Assembly (NCBI GenBank): GCA_034231615.1
Contig: CM067317.1
Span: forward strand, 44,338,652 to 44,402,651
Direction: 5' to 3'
DNA length: 64,000 bases
DNA from: Meghimatium bilineatum
Taxonomy: Eukaryota > Mollusca > Gastropoda > Stylommatophora > Philomycidae
Shown here: positions 10,471 through 22,118 of the stretch, one piece after another
Position numbering within the stretch: the first letter of the stretch is position 1
How the letters are laid out: each line of letters begins with the position of its first letter
Notes under the pieces: model-generated
What the model saw: the letters and a program-made list of their open reading frames with translations, nothing else
The model's database searches: none
What the model was told of the DNA's origin: nothing
Made by a program: the position numbers and the translations under genes

Positions 10471-10796
10471 TTCAAGAGTTTCAAGGCTAGAAAATTGGTA
10501 TCATATCCTATTCAGGACGCAGCCATCAACCCAACATTTTTTGGCTGTAGTGATTTTTAAAAGATTTTTTTTATCAAGGCTAGAAATTAAGTAATTATAA
10601 ATATAAAAATAAACTCTAAACGCCTTGTGTAAAGCTCAGTTGTTCACGCTGTTATAAAACGGAAACAACAAACAGCATCCAAAAAAAATGAGTCTTCCAG
10701 AGTTTTATTGGACACCGCTGTTTGGTGTCCGCTGTTTACGGCACAGAATCTATAATTCTAAAAAATCACAAAATTTTCTCATCTCCTATGTGAAAT

Positions 10797-11239
10797 CATC
10801 ATCATCATCAAGTGCCGTCTCCGCAACGAAGGTTGGCTGCAACGTATCTCCAACATCTCCTATCTCTTGTCTTGATGGTGCACTCTGCTAGACTGTAACC
10901 TGTCCATCGTGTAATGTTACTCTCCCACTTGTATCTCTGCCTACCTCTTGCTCGCTTCCATTTGACTTTACCCTCAAGTAAGGTCTTCAATAGGGTGTCA
11001 AGTCTTTTAATGTGTCCAAAGTATTTTATTTGCCTGATCTTTATTTCTCTTAGTAGTTCTTTCTTCATATTAAGTGTCTTTAGCACCTCTTTATTTGTTT
11101 TCTTCTCTTTCCATGATGTTCTCCCTATTCTTCTATATACCCACATCTCAAAGGCATCAATTTTGTCTTCTAATTGTTTATTTAGTGTCCATGTTTCTGA
11201 GCCATACATTAATATGGAATAGATGTAGCATTTTATAAT
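10797..11239 (-). mobile_element. 5'-truncated L2/RTE-like LINE with TSD
   Basis: A 443-bp insertion bounded by a perfect 13-bp duplication TCCTATGTGAAAT (10784-10796 and 11240-11252). The - strand reads without a break for 133 codons, from [12 protein letters not shown] through [10 protein letters not shown] and IKYFGHIKR to a terminal Gly-Asp-Gly-Thr. It ends in a (TGA)n tail. This is the C-terminal domain only, truncated during target-primed reverse transcription. The open frame and perfect duplication mark it as one of the younger insertions. Confidence 0.85.
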
Positions 11240-11282
11240 TCCTATGTGAAATAAGAAGTTGTAACTCTTATTGCAGGAACGT

Positions 11283-11520
11283 CATTTTCAACCGCAAAAC
11301 TAAAGGTAAAGGTAGTAGGAGTTGTGAACCAGCTTCACAGCACACGGTTTCCCGTAAATGCTCAGATTCTAATCAGTGGTTGACCAGAAGCCGCTGACTA
11401 GCGTCACCTGACGCACTTGCTCCTTAGCGATGGAGCCATTCTTCGACCAAGCAAGAGCATAAGCCACGATACCTTACTTCTTGGTGGCTGGGCGAACCAC
11501 GGTGGCAATTATTTATTTCA
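11283..11520. repeat. Dispersed repeat, possible SINE
   Basis: The segment GAGTTGTGAACCAGCTTCAC then AGCACACGGTTTCC is shared with 30580-30615 (GAGTTATGAACCAGAGTCGT, AGCACACGATGTC). The rest, GC-richer than its surroundings, has no other match in the window. Confidence 0.4.
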
Positions 11521-11830
11521 AACCACGAAAAACGATTTGTTTCGAAATCGGGGTTTTCTGGTCATGTACAATGTCGGCTGACGTAGGTGATATCCCACTA
11601 TGCTAGTCGTACATAATTGGAGAGGTCTATTGTATGACAGTTAATTGATTGATGGCTGCCGCACCCATCCCTGTGATCACGGTCCAGATCTTGATTGCTA
11701 TGATCATCTAGAAAAAAAAAATTAAGATCATAGTTCATGAATATATCATTTTCATCATTTTTTCACATTATCTTTAATTTCTCTCAGAAACAGGTTAGAT
11801 CATTTTTTAAAGTTGTTTTTCTATGCAGGG

Positions 11831-14800
11831 TTGCTCGTTCTTTCTTTCTTTTGTTCGCAACTTGGTGTTTACGCCGTCAGACAAGAATAAACCCCACTGC
11901 TGTCTGGAGCTCTTCTGTGGTACCATATCTTTGCTTGCAGGGTTGCTCGTTCTTTCTTTCTTTTGTTCGCAACTTGGTGTTTACGCCGTCAGACAAGAAT
12001 AAACCCCACTGCTGTCTGGAGCTCTTCTGTGGTACCATATCTTTGCTTGCAGGGTTGCTCGTTCTTTCTTTCTTTTGTTCGCAACTTGGTGTTTACGCCG
12101 TCAGACAAGAATAAACCCCACTGCTGTCTGGAGCTCTTCTGTGGTACCATATCTTTGCTTGCAGGGTTGCTCGTTCTTTCTTTCTTTTGTTCGCAACTTG
12201 GTGTTTACGCCGTCAGACAAGAATAAACCCCACTGCTGTCTGGAGCTCTTCTGTGGTACCATATCTTTGCTTGCAGGGTTGCTCGTTCTTTCTTTCTTTT
12301 GTTCGCAACTTGGTGTTTACGCCGTCAGACAAGAATAAACCCCACTGCTGTCTGGAGCTCTTCTGTGGTACCATATCTTTGCTTGCAGGGTTGCTCGTTC
12401 TTTCTTTCTTTTGTTCGCAACTTGGTGTTTACGCCGTCAGACAAGAATAAACCCCACTGCTGTCTGGAGCTCTTCTGTGGTACCATATCTTTGCTTGCAG
12501 GGTTGCTCGTTCTTTCTTTCTTTTGTTCGCAACTTGGTGTTTACGCCGTCAGACAAGAATAAACCCCACTGCTGTCTGGAGCTCTTCTGTGGTACCATAT
12601 CTTTGCTTGCAGGGTTGCTCGTTCTTTCTTTCTTTTGTTCGCAACTTGGTGTTTACGCCGTCAGACAAGAATAAACCCCACTGCTGTCTGGAGCTCTTCT
12701 GTGGTACCATATCTTTGCTTGCAGGGTTGCTCGTTCTTTCTTTCTTTTGTTCGCAACTTGGTGTTTACGCCGTCAGACAAGAATAAACCCCACTGCTGTC
12801 TGGAGCTCTTCTGTGGTACCACATCTTTGCTTGCAGGGTTGCTCGTTCTTTCTTTCTTTTGTTCGCAACTTGGTGTTTACGCCGTCAGACAAGAATAAAC
12901 CCCACTGCTGTCTGGAGCTCTTCTGTGGTACCATATCTTTGCTTGCAGGGTTGCTCGTTCTTTCTTTCTTTTGTTCGCAACTTGGTGTTTACGCCGTCAG
13001 ACAAGAATAAACCCCACTGCTGTCTGGAGCTCTTCTGTGGTACCATATCTTTGCTTGCAGGGTTGCTCGTTCTTTCTTTCTTTTGTTCGCAACTTGGTGT
13101 TTACGCCGTCAGACAAGAATAAACCCCACTGCTGTCTGGAGCTCTTCTTTGGTACCATATCTTTGCTTGCAGGGTTGCTCGTTCTTTCTTTCTTTTGTTC
13201 GCAACTTGGTGTTTACGCCGTCAGACAAGAATAAACCCCACTGCTGTCTGGAGCTCTTCTGTGGTACCATATCTTTGCTTGCAGGGTTGCTCGTTCTTTC
13301 TTTCTTTTGTTCGCAACTTGGTGTTTACGCCGTCAGACAAGAATAAACCCCACTGCTGTCTGGAGCTCTTCTGTGGTACCATATCTTTGCTTGCAGGGTT
13401 GCTCGTTCTTTCTTTCTTTTGTTCGCAACTTGGTGTTTACGCCGTCAGACAAGAATAAACCCCACTGCTGTCTGGAGCTCTTCTGTGGTACCATATCTTT
13501 GCTTGCAGGGTTGCTCGTTCTTTCTTTCTTTTGTTCGCAACTTGGTGTTTACGCCGTCAGACAAGAATAAACCCCACTGCTGTCTGGAGCTCTTCTGTGG
13601 TACCACATCTTTGCTTGCAGGGTTGCTCGTTCTTTCTTTCTTTTGTTCGCAACTTGGTGTTTACGCCGTCAGACAAGAATAAACCCCACTGCTGTCTGGA
13701 GCTCTTCTGTGGTACCACATCTTTGCTTGCAGGGTTGCTCGTTCTTTCTTTCTTTTGTTCGCAACTTGGTGTTTACGCCGTCAGACAAGAATAAACCCCA
13801 CTGCTGTCTGGAGCTCTTCTGTGGTACCATATCTTTGCTTGCAGGGTTGCTCGTTCTTTCTTTCTTTTGTTCGCAACTTGGTGTTTACGCCGTCAGACAA
13901 GAATAAACCCCACTGCTGTCTGGAGCTCTTCTGTGGTACCATATCTTTGCTTGCAGGGTTGCTCGTTCTTTCTTTCTTTTGTTCGCAACTTGGTGTTTAC
14001 GCCGTCAGACAAGAATAAACCCCACTGCTGTCTGGAGCTCTTCTGTGGTACCATATCTTTGCTTGCAGGGTTGCTCGTTCTTTCTTTCTTTTGTTCGAAA
14101 CTTGGTGTTTACGCCGTCAGACAAGAATAAACCCCACTGCTGTCTGGAGCTCTTCTGTGGTACCATATCTTTGCTTGCAGGGTTGCTCGTTCTTTCTTTC
14201 TTTTGTTCGCAACTTGGTGTTTACGCCGTCAGACAAGAATAAACCCCACTGCTGTCTGGAGCTCTTCTGTGGTACCATATCTTTGCTTGCAGGGTTGCTC
14301 GTTCTTTCTTTCTTTTGTTCGCAACTTGGTGTTTACGCCGTCAGACAAGAATAAACCCCACTGCTGTCTGGAGCTCTTCTGTGGTACCATATCTTTGCTT
14401 GCAGGGTTGCTCGTTCTTTCTTTCTTTTGTTCGCAACTTGGTGTTTACGCCGTCAGACAAGAATAAACCCCACTGCTGTCTGGAGCTCTTCTGTGGTACC
14501 ATATCTTTGCTTGCAGGGTTGCTCGTTCTTTCTTTCTTTTGTTCGCAACTTGGTGTTTACGCCGTCAGACAAGAATAAACCCCACTGCTGTCTGGAGCTC
14601 TTCTGTGGTACCATATCTTTGCTTGCAGGGTTGCTCGTTCTTTCTTTCTTTTGTTCGCAACTTGGTGTTTACGCCGTCAGACAAGAATAAACCCCACTGC
14701 TGTCTGGAGCTCTTCTGTGGTACCATATCTTTGCTTGCAGGGTTGCTCGTTCTTTCTTTCTTTTGTTCGCAACTTGGTGTTTACGCCGTCAGACAAGAAT

Positions 14801-16310
14801 AAACCCCACTGCTGTCTGGAGCTCTTCTGTGGTACCATATCTTTGCTTGCAGGGTTGCTCGTTCTTTCTTTCTTTTGTTCGCAACTTGGTGTTTACGCCG
14901 TCAGACAAGAATAAACCCCACTGCTGTCTGGAGCTCTTCTGTGGTACCATATCTTTGCTTGCAGGGTTGCTCGTTCTTTCTTTCTTTTGTTCGCAACTTG
15001 GTGTTTACGCCGTCAGACAAGAATAAACCCCACTGCTGTCTGGAGCTCTTCTGTGGTACCATATCTTTGCTTGCAGGGTTGCTCGTTCTTTCTTTCTTTT
15101 GTTCGCAACTTGGTGTTTACGCCGTCAGACAAGAATAAACCCCACTGCTGTCTGGAGCTCTTCTGTGGTACCATATCTTTGCTTGCAGGGTTGCTCGTTC
15201 TTTCTTTCTTTTGTTCGCAACTTGGTGTTTACGCCGTCAGACAAGAATAAACCCCACTGCTGTCTGGAGCTCTTCTGTGGTACCATATCTTTGCTTGCAG
15301 GGTTGCTCGTTCTTTCTTTCTTTTGTTCGCAACTTGGTGTTTACGCCGTCAGACAAGAATAAACCCCACTGCTGTCTGGAGCTCTTCTGTGGTACCATAT
15401 CTTTGCTTGCAGGGTTGCTCGTTCTTTCTTTCTTTTGTTCGCAACTTGGTGTTTACGCCGTCAGACAAGAATAAACCCCACTGCTGTCTGGAGCTCTTCT
15501 GTGGTACCATATCTTTGCTTGCAGGGTTGCTCGTTCTTTCTTTCTTTTGTTCGCAACTTGGTGTTTACGCCGTCAGACAAGAATAAATCCCACTGCTGTC
15601 TGGAGCTCTTCTGTGGTACCATATCTTTGCTTGCAGGGTTGCTCGTTCTTTCTTTCTTTTGTTCGCAACTTGGTGTTTACGCCGTCAGACAAGAATAAAC
15701 CCCACTGCTGTCTGGAGCTCTTCTGTGGTACCATATCTTTGCTTGCAGGGTTGCTCGTTCTTTCTTTCTTTTGTTCGCAACTTGGTGTTTACGCCGTCAG
15801 ACAAGAATAAACCCCACTGCTGTCTGGAGCTCTTCTGTGGTACCATATCTTTGCTTGCAGGGTTGCTCGTTCTTTCTTTCTTTTGTTCGCAACTTGGTGT
15901 TTACGCCGTCAGACAAGAATAAACCCCACTGCTGTCTGGAGCTCTTCTGTGGTACCATATCTTTGCTTGCAGGGTTGCTCGTTCTTTCTTTCTTTTGTTC
16001 GAAACTTGGTGTTTACGCCGTCAGACAAGAATAAACCCCACTGCTGTCTGGAGCTCTTCTGTGGTACCATATCTTTGCTTGCAGGGTTGCTCGTTCTTTC
16101 TTTCTTTTGTTCGCAACTTGGTGTTTACGCCGTCAGACAAGAATAAACCCCACTGCTGTCTGGAGCTCTTCTGTGGTACCATATCTTTGCTTGCAGGGTT
16201 GCTCGTTCTTTCTTTCTTTTGTTCGCAACTTGGTGTTTACGCCGTCAGACAAGAATAAACCCCACTGCTGTCTGGAGCTCTTCTGTGGTACCATATCTTG
16301 GCTTGCAGGG
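11831..16310. repeat. 112-bp minisatellite, 40 units, LINE-derived
   Basis: Exactly 40 units of 112 bp, nearly identical. Rare variants include ACCACATC for ACCATATC in the units at about 12822, 13606 and 13718, and GAAACTT for GCAACTT at about 14098 and 16002. On the - strand each unit reads RYGTTEELQTAVGFILV then stop, followed by a short 3' UTR and an AAAGAAAGAAAG tail. That matches the end of the LINE proteins at 3648 (KLYGTLYELQKTVSFI) and 50775. The array joins in frame to a LINE fragment at its right edge. The 87-codon + strand frames repeated in every unit are artefacts of the repeat. Confidence 0.97.
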
Positions 16311-16830
16311 TTGAGCAGTTGTGTCAGTACTTCTCTCTCAATTTTTCATAAGCGGACAGTTCTGTAGAATATGTTCAGATGTCTGTTCATCGGTTCCACA
16401 AGTGCACAGTGGTGGTAGCACACAGTCGCACCATGTGCATGTGTTTTTTTTTCAGTCTGTATTCTGTCATCAGGCGAAGTATGGTTACTTGTCCCTGTCC
16501 CGATTTAGGCAGTGGTAAACGTCTTTTTGTCATGCTATATTCACTTCCGATGGTTTGTATAACTCTCTTCTTTTTTATATGAGACTTCATTGATTCACTC
16601 CAGCACACATTTTCATCACTTTTTAACCAACTCATTGGCACTCTCTTTTTCCCCGGGACACCACAACAGTGAAGGTACCCACTGAAGTACAGATCTAGCC
16701 CTTTTTATTGTTGCGTTGTTTAGTTTGTCTCGTATGTGTTGTAATTTACCACCATTGATAACCTGCAGAACAGATAGTGCATCATCTATGAAAATGATCA
16801 CATGTTGACTTTCAGGATTACTCAAAGTGG
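16311..16830 (-). mobile_element. RNase H LINE fragment feeding the 112-bp array
   Basis: The - strand encodes the second half of a LINE RNase H (HVIIF.DALSVLQVINGG, then ARSVLQWVPS). After frameshifts come VTILRLMTEYRLKKH and the finger region CTCGTDEQTSEHILQNC with PLMKN and a stop. Reading on in the same frame gives the RYGTTEELQ segment that begins the adjacent minisatellite. So the LINE's last coding segment is also array unit 1. It is 5'-truncated near 16830. It is related to, but distinct from, the full-length element at 3613. Confidence 0.85.
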
Positions 16831-17055
16831 ATTACTCCAACTCCACCTGCATGCTATGAGAGATCCAGGGGAACGATGCAGTGTCAAGGCAGCGGCGTGG
16901 AGCCGATGTAGGGTCAGGGGTAGCGATGCAGAGTCAAGAATGGAGGGGCTACAGAGCATTATAGAACAATGTGCAAATCAAATAGCACAAATAAATGATA
17001 CACTTGATTTACTTTATGTAAAAACAAACACTTGATGGAATTCTGGAGATAATAA
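16831..17055. other. No gene recognised
   Basis: A short GC-richer stretch (16860-16945) followed by ordinary AT-rich sequence. No conserved frame is seen. Confidence 0.45.
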
Positions 17056-17059
17056 GTAA

Positions 17060-17215
17060 GCGATATCTGAAACCTTATCTCAACTAACATTATTCGAACC
17101 AATAGCAAGCGGTCCCTGAAACCTCATCTCAACTAACATTATTCGAACCAATAGCAAGCGGTCCCTGAAACCTCATCTCAACTAACATTATTCCAACCAA
17201 TAGCAAGCGGTTCTG
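17060..17215. repeat. 49-bp tandem repeat, three units
   Basis: The unit CCTGAAACCTCATCTCAACT followed by AACATTATTCGAACCAATAG and CAAGCGGTC occurs three times, with very few differences. Confidence 0.85.
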
Positions 17216-17454
17216 TTTGAAACGGGAAGCTTTTTGACTGCATTAAAATGAAAAAATATTAATAATAAAATGTTCCAGCAACAGCAAACGTCGTCTTGCT
17301 GGTTCAGTAAAAACTGGCAGTTCACTTTGTAAATTAAATTATCAACAGGAAAATGTGTTGAGCGAGTGAATGAGTGTTTGTTATTGTTTTATTTTCTCTG
17401 AAAAATTGTACATGTGAGTAATTATTAATGATTCTTGCAGTCTGACTGAATTTA

Positions 17455-17530
17455 AACCAGATCTGTTCAACTGGCACCTGTTCGCTTAAATCGAGTCAAC
17501 ACGTTTTTCGCATTCGACTAATTCGCATCC
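17455..17530. repeat. Dispersed repeat shared with 47875-47960
   Basis: CAGATCTGTTCAACTGGCAC, then CTGTTCGC and ATTCGACTAATTCGCATC, corresponds to TGGTCCGTTCAGCTGGCACC, then TATTCACC and ATTCAACTAATCTGCATC in intron 7. The family is unknown. Confidence 0.5.
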
Positions 17531-17700
17531 ATAAAAAATGCGATTTTAGCCAATACTTCCATCGCTAATATTCTCAAATTACTATCAATATGGTCCGGTC
17601 GATAGACACACAGACAACAAAAGCACTGCATAGGTAAGTAAATGGGATACGGCATGAATTGAATGTCTGCCTTCGAAACTAAAAACGCATCCATTAACTT

Positions 17701-19770
17701 CTACATACAACCAGTACTTCTACATACAACCTGTACTTCTACATACAACCAGTACTTCTACATACAACCAGTACTTCTACATACAACCAGTACTTCTACA
17801 TACAACCAGTACTTCTACATACAACCAGTACTTCTACATACAACCAGTACTTCTACACACAACCAGTACTTCTACACACAACCAGTACTTCTATATACAA
17901 CCAGAACTTCTACATACAACCAGTACTTCTACATACAACCAGTACTTCTACATACAACCAGTACTTCTACACACAACCAGTACTTCTACATACAACCAGT
18001 ACTTCTACATACAACCAGTACTTCTACATACAACCAGTACTTCTACACACAACCAGTACTTCTACATACAACCAGTACTTCTACATACAACCAGTACTTC
18101 TACACACAACCAGTACTTCTACATACAACCAGTACTTCTACATACAACCAGTACTTCTATATACAACCAGTAGTTCTACACAACCAGTACTTCTACATAC
18201 AACCAGTACTTCTACATACAACCAGTACTTCTACACACAACCAGTACTTCTACATACAACCAGTACTTCTACATACAACCAGTACTTCTACATACAACCA
18301 GTACTTCTACACACAACCAGTACTTCTATATACAACCAGTACTTCTACACAACCAGTACTTCTACATACAATCAGTACTTCTATATACAACCAGTACTTC
18401 TACACACAACCAGTACTTCTACATACAACCAGTACTTCTACACACAACCAGTACTTCTACATACAACCAGTACTTCTACACACAACCAGTACTTCTACAT
18501 ACAACCAGTACTTCTACATACAACCAGTACTTCTACATACAACCAGTACTTCTACACACAACCAGTACTTCTACATACAACCAGTACTTCTACATACAAC
18601 CTGTACTTCTACATACAACCAGTACTTCTACACACAACCAGTACTTCTACATACAACCAGTACTTCTACATACAACCAGTACTTCTACACACAACCAGTA
18701 CTTCTACATACAACCAGTACTTCTACATACAACCAGTACTTCTATATACAACCAGTACTTCTACACAACCAGTACTTCTACATACAACCAGAACTTCTAC
18801 ATACAACCAGTACTTCTACACACAACCAGTACTTCTACATACAACCAGTACTTCTACATACAACCAGTACTTCTACATACAACCAGTACTTCTACACACA
18901 ACCAGTACTTCTATATACAACCAGTACTTCTACACAACCAGTACTTCTACATACAATCAGTACTTCTATATACAACCAGTACTTCTACATACAACCAGTA
19001 CTTCTACACACAACCAGTACTTCTACATACAACCAGTACTTCTACACACAACCAGTACTTCTACATACAACCAGTACTTCTACACACAACCAGTACTTCT
19101 ACATACAACCAGTACTTCTACACACAACCAGTACTTCTACATACAACCAGTACTTCTACATACAACCAGTACTTCTACATACAACCAGTACTTCTACACA
19201 CAACCAGTACTTCTACATACAACCAGTACTTCTACATACAACCAGTACTTCTACATACAACCAGTACTTCTACACACAACCAGTACTTCTACATACAACC
19301 AGTACTTCTACACACAACCAGTACTTCTATATACAACCAGTACTTCTACACAACCAGTACTTCTACATACAATCAGTACTTCTATATACAACCAGTACTT
19401 CTACACAACCAGTACTTCTACATACAACCAGTACTTCTACATACAACCAGTACTTCTACACACAACCAGTACTTCTACACACAACCAGTACTTCTACACA
19501 CAACCAGTACTTCCACATACAACCAGTACTTCTACATACAACCAGTACTTCTACATACAACCAGTACTTCTACACACAACCAGTACTTCTACATACAATC
19601 AGTACTTCTATATACAACCAGTACTTCTACACAACCAGTACTTCTACATACAACCAGTACTTCTACACACAACCAGTACTTCTACATACAACCAGTACTT
19701 CTACACACAACCAGTACTTCTACATACAACCAGTACTTCTACACACAACCAGTACTTCTACATACAACCA
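17701..19770. repeat. 19-bp minisatellite, about 109 units
   Basis: The unit TACTTCTACATACAACCAG recurs about 109 times. Variants replace ACATAC with ACACAC or ATATAC, and some units are 17 bp (TACTTCTACACAACCAG). Since 19 = 3x6+1, one 19-residue cycle (YFYIQPVLLHTTSTSTYNQ) is read in all three + frames and none contains a stop, which creates a spurious 751-codon frame from 17663 to 19918. The - strand has a stop in every three units. A larger pattern repeats at about 580-590 bp. Confidence 0.95.
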
Positions 19771-19919
19771 TTTCTTAGTGACAAATAAACCTTATATGAG
19801 TCCTGGTGTCGCCTCTGTTACTCAACTGTCACTCAACTGTCACTCAACTGTTACTCAACTGATGATGATAACATCACTTATACTTCGAGGCGGCTTATTA
19901 CCTACTGTATCCTTATAAT

Positions 19920-20040
19920 TTACAGGGCAGTGTGTGTCCCTGGGTGACTTTTCGAGGAGACGGTAAGCATGAATATAGGCTTTGGTTCGGTTATATCTAT
20001 CTTGCACGAGGTGTTCCGTTGTTAGTGAAATTGCCTTATG
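19920..20040. repeat. Dispersed repeat shared with 62550-62610
   Basis: ATCTATCTTGCACGAGGTGT then TCCGTTGTTAGTGAAATTGC matches GTCTATCTCGCGCGAGGTGT then TCCGCCGTCTGTGAACCTGC at 62557-62600. The downstream TCGTGTAATT/TATGTATTT is also similar. It is an unknown family, GC-rich in the right-hand copy. Confidence 0.55.
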
Positions 20041-20149
20041 TATTTAGACACCATTATCCCCTTTGTCATTGGGTACTAGCCCTTATCTTGACTTCCAGTC
20101 TCTTCCAGTAAAGGCAATTGCTCCAACAGTAAAGCTAGATTAGGGTTGG

Positions 20150-21120
20150 TTCCAAAATAAAACAAAAAACAACTTAAATACGAGATACAGATATAGACGA
20201 CGTTTTGACTAAAAAGCCTTCATCAGGACAAGCAAAAGACAACAGTACAACGAATATTACATTGAGACAAAAGTGGTTATGATGGGGAGGAAAGAAAAGG
20301 ATAAAAAGACAATAGCGAATGACGGAGGAAACAAAGATGGAGCAGCATGACAGGATAGAAGAGGATTTGGGGAGAAGGTAGTTTTAAGTAAGGAGGGGAG
20401 AGTGTACAGAAAAAAGTGGAAAGTGAAAATAGATTAGAGATAATAGCACGTAAAATAAGATAAATTAAAATACGTATCTTAAAAAGTGGCAACAGGCAAT
20501 GAATATTACAGACAAACAATCCTAATGTAGGAGAAAATCAAATGAATATGGTACGAGAGATCGGATGAGAGAGAGCGCGCACGAAGGAGAGGGAGAGAAA
20601 GAGGAAAAATTGGCAAGAACAAACTGGAAACTGAAAAACCACAGAGCAACTATAACTGAACAGTAGAAGAAAAATATTGAGCAGTGGAGAGAGACGTGTA
20701 ATAGGAACACATAATAATAGTAAGAGAATATAGGGATGATACATACAGGTAAGCTAAATATTTGAAATAAAAAGAAACATAATGAAACGGGTAACTTAGC
20801 TCAGTATGTCCTGTCCAACTGAGATACTTGAAACAAATGGACCAAACACTTAAACCTCAAAGTTTAAAGTGGACAATAATGGACGGTGAATGGACAGAGC
20901 CTAAGTATCGAGTTGGCCATGTGGTAAAGGTAAGAGAAAAGCAGAAGTAGACCAGCTTCCCATAATTAGAAAGACGCGGGAGGCAAGAAAACATCATCAG
21001 GCAAGAAGAAGCAATAAAAACTAGACACAAGCCGGATAAACAAAAGCAGGGAGTAAAGAGAACGCGCTGCAAACAAGAACCTGAGCGTAAGACAGGGACG
21101 TAGAGGCTAGAGAGGGGGGT
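20150..21120 (+). repeat. Purine-rich region with Penelope-like start
   Basis: At 20196-20232 the sequence ACGACGTTTTGACTAAAAAG then CCTTCATCAGGACAAG resembles the terminal motif of Penelope-like elements. It is followed by about 850 bp that is strongly purine-biased on the + strand (GGGGAGGAAAGAAAAGG and similar). No RT or GIY-YIG frame is present. The - strand open frames here are low-complexity side effects of the bias. It may be a non-autonomous PLE piece. Confidence 0.4.
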
Positions 21121-21419
21121 TTATCCATGACTCGAACCAAATGGCCTATTCAAATAGCAAAGGATGAGAGGGGGAATAAAGTGTGATGGGAGAAGAAGAG
21201 TGAGTGGTAGGTAGACGTCGGCCCCGAAACGGAGATACGTCACATAAGGAAGGAATGTGGAGGTGAGAAGGGGGCCACAGGGACGCGGGAATGGCACAGC
21301 TGGGGGGGGGTGGTCACTGTCACGGAAAAGAGCGTCGTAAGAAGGTATCAAGCTGACATAGAAAAAATATGGGAAGAAAAGCCATGCGGCTTGCATTTAC
21401 CAACGACGTATTCAAGTTA

Positions 21420-21600
21420 TCTTTAATGTCGTCAGTTCATTGTCCTTGATCTGCCCTTTTCTCCTTCCAGGAGCTCTCCTCTCCATTATTTGTCTTTCTA
21501 AACAGTTGTGTCTCTTTATATGACCAAACATGTGTAGTTTTCTTTTTGCTATTGTGTTTAGTAACCAACACTCTGCCATCTTCAATATAATGGTTATATG
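21420..21600 (-). mobile_element. LINE C-terminal remnant
   Basis: The - strand reads a clean run, KMAECWLLNTIAKRKLHMFG then HIKRHNCLERQIMERRAPGR and RKGRSR. This is the KxxWFGHxxRH segment typical of the post-RT domain of L2/RTE-like LINEs. It is short, with no preserved RT. Confidence 0.7.
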
Positions 21601-21754
21601 GAATATTTAATCATTATCATTATCACCCAGAATGATTTAATTGTTAGCGATGTCCAATGATATGAGAATAATCCCCCTAGCCAAAGGGGTAAACGTATAA
21701 TTGTTTAGATGAATTGATGTGTGGTTGCACAGGATAAAGGCCTCACTTTGTACG

Positions 21755-21925
21755 TTGCTCTAATAGGCTACTGGTGAGACCTTTAATCTTTATGCATGAA
21801 TTGGTTGGTCTGATATGCTACTGGTGAGACCATCATTCCTTCCGCGTGAAGTTGGTTGGTCAGATGAACCGAACCACTGGTGAGACCATCAATTCTTCCG
21901 CATGAAAGTGGTTGGTCTGATGGAC
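21755..21925. repeat. 60-bp tandem repeat, three units
   Basis: CTACTGGTGAGACCATCA with TTCCGC.TGAA and GTTGGTTGGTCTGAT recurs three times at roughly 57-60 bp spacing, with moderate divergence. Confidence 0.7.
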
Positions 21926-22004
21926 CATAGATGAAATGTTCAAATTTTCCGCCTGAAAGAATAAGACGACAAAGGAAGGGAAGAAGATCAAATAGCACAA
22001 CAAT

Positions 22005-22118
22005 AATACATCTAAGTTTGTCTATCTATCTAAGTTTGTCTATCTATCTAAGTTTGTCTATCTATCTAAGTGTGTCTATCTATCTAAGTCTGTCTATCTA
22101 AGTTTTTCTATCTAAGTG
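22005..22118. repeat. 18-bp tandem repeat (TATC-rich)
   Basis: TATCTATCTAAGTTTGTC is repeated about six times, degenerating at the right edge. It looks like a microsatellite that grew into a minisatellite. Confidence 0.85.

Noticed and set aside
11963..16367. Thirty-eight overlapping 86-87 codon frames that might be a multicopy peptide gene family
   Set aside because: They come from one 112-bp tandem unit, mostly starting from non-ATG codons, and run antisense to the LINE reading that explains the unit.
17663..19918. A 751-codon open frame rich in Y, Q, T and S, resembling a repetitive secreted protein
   Set aside because: It is the translation of a 19-bp minisatellite that is open in all three + frames. 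The non-repeat ends have no domain, and there is no splice, codon or homology support.
20277..21396. Several proline/serine/leucine-rich - strand frames
   Set aside because: They follow from the purine bias of the + strand and have no domain or homology that I can name.
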